Below, piece by piece: positions 56,130 through 64,000 of a DNA stretch of 64,000 nt. Below the pieces are notes generated by a model. That model made no database searches. It was not told the origin of the DNA and saw only the letters and a list, made by a program, of their open reading frames with translations. Source of the DNA: Mytilus californianus (taxonomy: Eukaryota; Mollusca; Bivalvia; Mytilida; Mytilidae); NCBI RefSeq assembly GCF_021869535.1, contig NW_026262690.1, positions 64,178,995-64,242,994 of the forward strand, read 5' to 3'. How positions within the stretch are numbered: position 1 is the stretch's first letter; the number at the start of each line of letters is the position of its first letter. Both the position numbers and the translations under genes were made by a program.

Positions 56130-57625
56130 GTGGGAGAGTGTCAAAATATTTAAACTGTGTTCGCCATTTCATATGATTAATATCACGTCTATTTTATATG
56201 TAAGTCGCAATGTGTGCTGTCACTTGACGTTGACAATTCTTTTTTTACTAAATGGCACATTTGAGTCATCTCTAGTGGGTGAGTTTCAAAACTATTGTAT
56301 TACTGGCGACTATTAAAAATTGCGCCTTGACTAAAAGTAGAATATTTGGTTAAATTCAACAAATATCAATAAATATAAATGAAGTAAAAAATGTTGATGG
56401 TTCATTTGAAAGATATACAGTCTATCAAAAACAGTTTAATATCTGACATAATTGATATAACATTCTTTAAAATCTTCTCCTTACGTCACTTTAGACACGT
56501 TCAAAGTGATTGAGTTAGGAAATATACACACTGTAAGAAGGGGCCAACATGAACATCACTGTCCAAAACAAAAAAGGGAAAATTTATCAGTTGGATAATT
56601 CACTTCAGTCCTTGAAATTAACCATAATCCAACCAAATTCGCAAAGTCCACAGAACATGAAGTTTAGCATTTTCTATTTTAGTTTTTGGAGTGACTTTTG
56701 TGGTTCTCATACGGAAACATAGACAGCCATTTCTGCTTATTCTATTTTGGGATAGCAGGCGACAATCGTCTTCCTTTCAAGACTCACACAATTTTTGGAT
56801 TAAAAGTTCTTTCTTTTGATAAAGTTAGTGATCACATTGAATCATCAAAATAAATCATTTGAGTCTTGCATCTAAGTACACATGTTCTTACTTTATACAA
56901 GTAACTCTTATACTTTGCTAATAAATTCTATGGTTAGTTTTTCTCTTTAAATTGTCAAATAAATCAAAATAAACTTTGAGTATTATAAAGTATTATTCCC
57001 ATGTTTTGTTCAGGTTAATCATATACATGTAATTATATTTAATTCCCAGACCATCTGTTTTATGAGGTCACTATGTACATTAATTTTTAGGGAAATTACG
57101 TTGAAAAAATGCCAATCCGTTGGAGTTATTTAAACACATTTAATTAATACCCTTCTTTTGTGGAATTATCAAGAGGGTACAATGCACCGACTGCAATATT
57201 TTGAATCATGTCGAGGATATGTCACAGACACTCACACTAGAAGGATATAGTAGTTGAAAGATTGTTCTAGCTATTATCAAATATATTATATAATCGAACG
57301 GTTCAAACAGAAGAAGAGTTTTCCCATTTAAATTTGTTGCTTACAAATTTAAACAACGCGTTATTGGCACAACACCAGTAAATCTTTATAACCAAAACAG
57401 ATTGACATATCTGTATTCCGACAATCTGGATTTGCAAAATAAATTATGAAGAAATGAACGGAATGGAAAGTGTTGTGGGTTAAATGAGATAGCATCCAAA
57501 TGAAACAAATGACAAAAGACATCTTGAGGTCTTTAGCGATTGACAAGTATCAAAATAACATAGAAATCCTTAAATATTGAAATAAAACACAGAAGAACGT
57601 ACAATACAGACAAGTTAAAAAATCA
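56130..57625. other. Gene-free AT-rich stretch
   Basis: The ORF at 57361-57546 (-) has no motif. Nothing else is recognised. Confidence 0.4.
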
Positions 57626-57629
57626 CTTA

Positions 57630-57900
57630 AGAAAATGAAAATAAAACTATATAAATTTTATGTCTGAAGCACTTTTTCTTAATTTACTCTTATCAGGAAT
57701 TGTCAAAGCCGAATATTTTGAAACCCAAGAACTTTTAAAACAGTTGAAAAGCTTTATGACAAAAAAGGACATACAATATTCAAGGTCAACTTTGTCTGAG
57801 GAAGTTGGAACCTTAGTTTCTTAATGATTTTTTAATTTATAATTTGTACAATTTATACAATTAAGGAAATTTATGTAATACATCATGTCAGTAACTCTAC
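57630..57900 (-). repeat. Interspersed repeat F1, decayed antisense copy
   Basis: 'atgtctgaagcactttttct', 'gtcaactttgtctgaggaag' and 'aatacatcatgtcagta' follow the F1 order. Confidence 0.7.
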
Positions 57901-57904
57901 AATC

Positions 57905-59880
57905 TGATAAAATAAGAGCAAACACACGTTATAACATATCAAAGAAATGCTTGCAATAACTGGGTACACGGTCAAAATATTTGTACTTGTGTTTTGTCAT
58001 TCATTATACCTTTATGTACAAGTAAGAGGTTTTTTCTGAACTTATGACTTCTTGTACTATCTTCGATGTACCTTTCGGTTGTCCAAGAATAGCGATAAAA
58101 AGCCCCATCCCCCTTTTCCAACAAAAAAAAAAAAAAGAAAAGAAAAAAAAAATTAAATAAAAATTGGAAACAATAGATTAACTCTGAAACATGTTAATGT
58201 TCCGTTTCAAAGTAGGATACCTCGTATTTCTGTAGTTACTAGTATTTTGGGCGTTATTTGTCCTTAAAAAAAATGGTGTTAATGCTAGATCTTGGTAGTC
58301 TCTATTAAATGTATTCACAATTTTGTCAAGAATCGAGACGATTTATATTCTGACTTATAGTATAGAAACCTGTATACTAGTGATGATCGTATTTGATTTT
58401 GATTTTTCCGTTGTTGGTTGCTGTCTTATTGACATATTCGCCAACTCTTTTTTATTAATAAAAATTCAACCCTTTACAACTGGTCATAGAGTCGACTAAG
58501 GCGGCACTTAAGCTGCATTTGTCTTAGAAAAAAAGATTGTATTGATTTCGTGTTAAGATCAAAACCACGAATACGTGCTGTGTTATCCTTTCCTTGAATC
58601 TATACAATCCGTATAAACATACGAGGTGATATCAAAGCAAGAACTAAAAAAGGTCAATGTAACATTTTTCAGGTTTTCCTAAGACATAAGTGCAGTCCTA
58701 GACAAAATACGCATTTGCTTAATTCCTTGTAATAACTTGTCTGACCGGTTTACAAAACTTTCACTTTGTTTGTTTAAGAATTACATTAAAATAATATTTT
58801 GCAACTGTTTCAAATATAAAATTCTGACAACAATATCAGATTTCTGTGGCATTTTCTGGACAAGGTCATTTACAATATTACTGTTTATACTTGGCATGGG
58901 GTATGTCAATTTGACGGTATTGAATTTTATATAGTGAAAATTTACTTCACTTTACGAATTTAACAATGAGTCTTTTAGCGAAATCTGTCTAATTAAATAG
59001 TTAAAAATCTTTTTTCAAAATAATTTAAATACTTAAGTTAAAAGTCCCCAGCAAAGGAATATGACATTTAAAAATCAATATACTACTGTTCTTCAATGTT
59101 AAACTGTTAATGTGACCTTACCTTGCAAGCTGTTTTGCTTTCGACCTTCTTTTTTTTTTTGCATTTGCAAAATGTGTTTTTTTATTTTCGTTTTTACAGA
59201 AAACCACCCATATAAACTAATTTTTATGATTCTCACATTCATAGTTATTAATGTAAATGATATCAACGGTAAAAGACTGTTTTTTGAAGAAAAAACATCC
59301 CTCACAAGGGACATTTTTCTTGGCCAAATGGACCAATTTCCCATGCAGTCACATACAAAATAATATTTACGGACCGGAAACTCAAGATAACAGCTAGAAG
59401 TAAATTCATTTTCCGCTGCCTTGTAAATTAGAGAAAGAAAATCGAAATAGTTAGAAATGAATGTCGGCTATTTGTGTAACTATAGCGACAATTTTTGCAG
59501 AAAACTCTTTGTGATGAACTGAATTCTACACATACATTTTTGCAAGGGGTGTTTTTCATTCATACTACTTTGCAAAGTCCGGAGTCACACAGTACCTTAA
59601 AAAGGCATTTTTTTTTACAAAAAAAGCTGCGGAACCATATGTTATTCGGATTTTTTCACACCCAGAGGTGTTGAAAATTCTGAATATATCTTTTTGTCGA
59701 CGGATTTTTTAATAATGAAAACGCAGAGACAAAAATGCTACTACTGTCGCCAATGCAAATACTTACTTTCTTTTAACTTAAAAAGACAAGCTGAGTCTAT
59801 ACATAGACTGCATGACCACCGAAAAAAACCAACACCAATGCCTCTTATCTAACAAATCAATTGCCGTATGCCTTAAAATG
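57905..59880. other. Gene-free stretch
   Basis: Low-complexity A-rich sequence lies at 58120-58165. The ORFs at 59099-59344 and 59112-59363 overlap on opposite strands, and 58737-58934 is Phe/Ile-rich. None has a motif. Confidence 0.4.
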
Positions 59881-59884
59881 AAAA

Positions 59885-60010
59885 AAATGAAAACCACACG
59901 TTATAAATTTCATGCGTCCTAAGCGCTTTTCTGGATTTATCTTCACCAGGAATGCTCAATGCCAAATATTTGAAAGCCAAGGATGTAATATAAGAATCGA
60001 AACAGTGTGC
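59885..60010 (-). repeat. Interspersed repeat F1, antisense left part
   Basis: 'gcgtcctaagcgcttttctg' and 'tgaaagccaaggatgtaata' are F1. Confidence 0.7.
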
Positions 60011-60014
60011 AATA

Positions 60015-61930
60015 TAGTTATTAGGATGGAAACCAATTTTTAGTCAAATCCTTTTACCTTATTAATAGATCAATTATAAATACACCGCTTCAAAGGGAAG
60101 CACAATTCAAAAGTCAAATATGAAATGACAAAAAGAGGAACATTATTTCAATTTATTTATAACAATAGTTATATACTTTTTATAAAAAAAATCATAATAT
60201 ATACAAACTTTAAAAATGTTCTAGGTAAAACGAGGGAGACTAGAGAGTAAAATAGAATTACCAAACAGTTTTCAAATGCAATGCGGTCTGCAATGTATAC
60301 GATTAAATCCGTTGAAATTTTTTTGTATAATACACAGTTATTCATCAAACTTGCTTATCAAACATATTTAAATCCATCTGAATCTTCTTTTGATTGTAAG
60401 AAAAAAATCATCACTATGTTTTGATATATATGTATATATCGATATTGATAATATCGATATTGATAAATCAATAATCTATGAATATAAGAAAAACACCAAA
60501 TAATTCCAATTCTATTATTCCATAATATACTCAAATAAAACTATAATATAGTCAAACACTGAAAATTGCACTGAATATCCTAAAAAAACTCATCGCTAGT
60601 CCATTTACAGAATAAAAATGATAGAACACAAACAAAATATAATATATATGTACATTAACCCCCTGTAGTTTTCTAAATTGAACAAACGGATACTATTACA
60701 ACACCTACCAGGATAACCAGCTAGATATTTACCACCTTTAGTCAATCAGTAGGTATATACATTGTTTTTGATCAGGCAAATACACCTTTTGTTTGAAGCC
60801 ACGACGGTGATATTCGAGAGTTTCTGTTGGGCTAATAATATCTGATAGTCTAATAAAATGGAAACGAGTAATTCGATATATTTTGATGGTAAAATTATTC
60901 AATAACCCCACTTGGACTATCATCGGCATATAGTTTCAGTAGAATTCCAGTTTAAGGTCAGACAGTGGGCCCTCATATAATGAGAATCCACAAAACAATC
61001 TTCATTCTATTTATACATATATAAACCATATTACATGTAAATTCTATCGGAGTTTGTAGAATCTACCACTTTAAATAGAAATTTTCGTTTGTGAACGGTA
61101 TGTAATTTGAAAACCCATTTATGCAGAAAATGAAGTGAAATTTGCACATCTACATGGCAAAAATTACCATCTAAATATTGTACCCATATGTTTTTAATCA
61201 GACACCAACGAATGTACATGTTCCATCGTTTAAAAATCACTGCCTGAGCTTAATATGCAAGCAATTTTATACTTATGTCAGACTTCTACTTTTATCAATT
61301 ATGAATTCCTTCATATGTTCAACAGACAACATACACAGTCTGCACTGAAAGGCATGTTTGTTAAAGTTGAGCAATGACATATGCCAATGGAACTCAAATT
61401 ATTAAGCTATAATATTTTTGAAAAATGAGATCGGACTATGAAATCATCGAAAACTATTTTTAAAAATACAGTACATTGAAAAGATTTTCTCCTCCCATTT
61501 ATCATGCTACCCTCCGTGCAAGGTAGAAACTAACGAGAGGAAAAGAGGAATTACAAAAGAAATTCATTTCAGGGGTATTGACTTATAATATAAGCTTTTT
61601 GACACTGAAAATTCAACATAGCATAACATTCGTGTTAGTTATTCTGTTTCAAAACAATAATTCATACGAAAACATAAAACGATGTTAACAAAATGTTGTT
61701 CTCTTCCAACACCGTATCGTATTACTATTATGTCTGGAGAAAAACTCGCCTATCGAAAAGTAAATATTTAGAAATTTCAAAATACTTTCCTATTCCTACC
61801 ACATAGAGTGATTTGGACATATACGTAGTAACTCCAGGGGGGTAAATTTGATATTAACAGTGTGCACGAAAAAACAAAAGCATTATTTCTTTGCAGGGGA
61901 TTTTAGGAACAATGTAATTATCCGACCGAA
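60015..61930. other. Gene-free AT-rich stretch upstream of copy D
   Basis: Contains a short AT-rich direct repeat 'atcgatattgata' (twice near 60440-60465) and two motif-less ORFs (60738-60929 and 61031-61240, both -). No other gene is supported. Confidence 0.4.
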
Positions 61931-61941
61931 CGACAAACGAT

Positions 61942-61950
61942 CTATAAAAG
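61942..61950 (+). promoter_or_regulatory. TATA box of GTPase copy D
   Basis: CTATAAAAG lies 90 bp upstream of the ATG. The CAAGGTTGT motif of the other copies is not seen in its expected place. Confidence 0.5.
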
Positions 61951-62031
61951 GGACATAGATTTTAACTATCTCTCATAACGACTATCTACTTACTCGTAAT
62001 ACATATAAAGACTTGAAGAACAACTTCGAAA

Positions 62032-62839
62032 ATGGTTTGCAACGAGAACACTGTTTCCTGTGCCGTTGTTGGTGATGGAATGGTTGGCAAGACATGTCTT
62101 ACTAAAAGATTTGCTGGAAGCCAGTTCTCTGAACAATATGTGGCTACAGTTGCAGAAACATCCAGTGGGTCTGTTTCTGCGTACGGTGACAAATACAGCG
62201 TCAATATCTATGAGGTAAATATCTATCTTTTTAATAAAACATAATGCGTTTGTGATTGATTAATTATAGATAGATCTTTAAAATGAAAATTTTTTAACCA
62301 ATTTTAAATTTTCATCAAACTAGATATCAAAAGTTAACTAATTGACTTCTCATCAATAAGATGAAATATTTTATTAGACAAATATGAAACCAATGTTAGC
62401 TTTTTCACCAAACTAAATATTCACAATATTATCAAATTACTTATGATTTTTCTCTTTATCTTTTCAGCATGAAGATCAATCAGCAAGATCCAAAACAATA
62501 ACAGAATCTGACGTCATTGTTGTGTGCTACAGTGCAGTTGACAAAGAATCATTTGAAAACGTCAAATCTTTTTGGATTCCACTTGTCAGAAAGCTCAATA
62601 AGAAGAAACCAATTGTTTTAGTTGCTACCCATAGTGACATGCGTGATGAAAATAATACCGACCATGTGTCAGACTCTGCAGGACAAAACTTCATGAAATC
62701 AATAAATGCTGACTATTACAACAAATGTTCTGCTGCTACAAATGAGGGAGTACAGAATGTCTTCGAAAGCGTCGCCTGCGCCGCTATTAGATATAGAAAA
62801 AAGAAAACCAATGTGCTTAAACGTGTTTTCGCACGATGA
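62032..62839 (+). CDS. Rho-like GTPase lacking the G3 motif, copy D (two exons)
   Basis: Exon 1 is 62032-62214 (61 codons, donor GAG|GTAAAT) and exon 2 is 62468-62839 (acceptor TTTTCAG|CAT). The intron is 253 bp and phase 0, as in A-C. The product is 184 aa. The P-loop GDGMVGKT (14-21) and the switch I Thr (39) are intact. G4 is THSD (115-118) and G5 CSA (148-150), closer to ordinary Rho proteins than A-C. Where A-C have IDSSGQ|HDY, this copy reads IYE|HED: four residues are gone, including the Gly and catalytic Gln of DxxGQ, and the Asp is Glu. It should bind nucleotide poorly or not hydrolyse GTP (inferred). FWIPLVR is kept. The tail RYRKKKTNVLKRVFAR has no CAAX Cys. An AATAAA lies at 63194-63199. 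The frame is open and splice sites are good, so it is not simply a pseudogene. Confidence 0.85.
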
Positions 62840-63193
62840 ACTTGAACTTATCTCTGCCCTGAGATAAACCTATATTTTACACATCTTGAAAAAGTGTTTA
62901 GAATAGCAAAAAACTTGCTGTAAAAAGACTTTGAGATAGAGAGAGTTGGAGATGGAATGTACCACTGGTGTACATTCCTAAGACGGATTCAAATACTGCT
63001 GTCGCATTACAGTGATTGAGATGGAGAATAAGTAGTTCCGGTGATTTTCAAGGACACAAACTTACAAAAACAATATGAAATCAGTCATGATGATGAACTT
63101 AGAGAAAATAACTAATTTAGTGAAAAGACACAAACAATACTTGTATATGATTGTAAAAATAATAACAGTTTTTACTCTAATTTATGTTGTAAA

Positions 63194-63199
63194 AATAAA
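63194..63199 (+). terminator. Putative poly(A) signal of copy D
   Basis: AATAAA, 355 bp after the stop codon, in an A/T-rich context followed by T-rich sequence. Confidence 0.45.
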
Positions 63200-63321
63200 T
63201 TATCTTACATGAAATATATTTGTTCTGTTAACCATTTACTTATAATATATTGAAGGGATGACATGTAAAAGTTGTTACAATCAGTAAACTTTTGATAAAA
63301 ATCGAAGGAAATATATAAATA

Positions 63322-63470
63322 AGAAGATGTGATATGATTGTCAATGAGACAGCTCTCCATAGGAGACCAAATGACACAAAAATTAACAATTATAGGTCAC
63401 CGTACGGCCTTCAACAATGAGTAAAACCCATACCACATAGTCAGCTATAAAAGGCCCCGTATACATTTTG
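63322..63470 (-). repeat. Interspersed repeat F2, antisense end
   Basis: 'aagaagatgtgatatgattg', 'caatgagacagctctccata' and 'caccgtacggccttcaacaa'. Confidence 0.8.
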
Positions 63471-63535
63471 AAACAAAATAACAATGTTACTGGGTAACAC
63501 GTTTTAATTCAAAAGAAAATAAGAACAATCATTGG

Positions 63536-63900
63536 ATACATCAAATCGATAAAGAAGAGACAACATCATGAATACTTAAAAAAAGACGAAAAGACAAACA
63601 AAAGTACAAAAAAACTACAGAATAAAATTAAGGTTGTGGAGGTGATGGTAAACGTTTGTGCTCCAAATGGTTAAGCAATTCCTGTCAATATCCACTAGTT
63701 TTTATTATGTTCGAATTAATTGTGCTAAACACTTTCAAGACAAGTTTTAAATTCATGCCATTTTTCAACACCTATGTCAAATGTTCATGTTTTAGGCATA
63801 AAAGAAGAGATCAAAGATGCAAAGCTGAAATTAAAAACTCAAAAGCGGAGGAGAAACTGACAACGTCATGGCAGAAACGAACAAACGACACATAGACAAA
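63536..63900 (-). repeat. Decayed fragments of Penelope-like element 3' tail (F3)
   Basis: 'acgaaaagacaaacaaaagt' near 63590, the following 'ggaggtgatggtaaacg' and 'actgacaacgtcatggcaga' (63857) resemble the F3 tail. The ORF at 63656-63895 is not supported as a gene. Confidence 0.5.
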
Positions 63901-63904
63901 CAAG

Positions 63905-64000
63905 GCTCCGTGCTGAAGGCCGTACTGTGACCTTTAATGGTTTACTTTTACAAATTGTGACTTGGATGGAGAGTTGTCTCATTGGCACTCATACCACATC
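63905..64000 (+). repeat. Interspersed repeat F2, sense end, cut by the window edge
   Basis: 'gctccgtgctgaaggccgta', 'ctgtgacctttaatggttta' and 'gtctcattggcactcatacc'. It faces the antisense copy at 63322-63470. Confidence 0.75.

Noticed and set aside
59099-59363. Overlapping ORFs on opposite strands
   Set aside because: Mutual shadows in AT-rich sequence; no motif in either.
62215-62467. Micro-exon restoring the G3 motif of copy D
   Set aside because: I read the 253-bp intron and found no short coding block resembling DSSGQ between plausible splice sites.

Overview
The window is animal nuclear DNA, most likely from a bivalve mollusc close to Mytilus. It is AT-rich and gene-poor, has spliced genes with GT..AG introns, and is full of short interspersed repeats. 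One repeat tail, which reads 'gttgtctcattggcaatcat' on its sense strand, is one I recognise from mussel sequence. The taxonomic call comes from those repeats and from the SINE type, so it is an inference.

The only convincing host genes are four two-exon genes for Rho-like small GTPases, all on the + strand, head to tail: copy A (10374-11743), copy B (38353-39542), copy C (48825-50291) and copy D (62032-62839). Two broken relatives lie in the same array. One is a piece of intron alone (about 8890-9150). The other is a promoter plus a decayed first exon (about 24400-24770). Every intact copy is split by one phase-0 intron at the same place. In A-C exon 1 ends exactly on the catalytic switch II glutamine (DSSGQ) and exon 2 starts with a His codon. 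The predicted proteins (184-191 aa) have the P-loop GDGMVGK(S/T), a switch I Thr and the Rho-type FWIP segment. They lack part of the Rho insert and have no C-terminal CAAX cysteine. They end instead in a polybasic stretch followed by a short hydrophobic/basic tail (LLAR, LIGK or VFAR). Copy D also lacks the G3 motif (DxxGQ), removed exactly at the exon junction. A, B and the broken copy share a promoter with a CAAGGTTGT motif and a TATA box; C and D also have TATA boxes.

Between the genes lie transposable-element fragments. A Penelope-like reverse transcriptase fragment with an in-frame stop sits at 408-1937 (- strand), and a much decayed second copy at about 51900-53945. The second copy has been entered by a 586-bp foldback element with 198-bp inverted arms (52703-53288) and by a tRNA-derived SINE with a 9-bp target duplication (53371-53635). 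A 1.6-kb element with 39-bp terminal inverted repeats lies at 13909-15538. At least six dispersed repeat families (called F1-F6 here) recur in both orientations. Tandem repeats include an 11-copy, 56-bp minisatellite (37265-37880), a GAT/GAC tract, a TCGG/GA compound microsatellite, a 27-bp poly-C run, a G-quadruplex-type G tract, a 31-bp triplication and a recent 353-bp tandem duplication.

The most interesting content is the array of TATA-driven, CAAX-less Rho-like GTPases with copy-specific changes in the nucleotide-binding motifs, in particular copy D without G3. I saw no tRNA gene, rRNA gene, CRISPR array or bacterial-type operon. Long stretches hold nothing that I can annotate beyond AT-rich sequence and decayed repeats.
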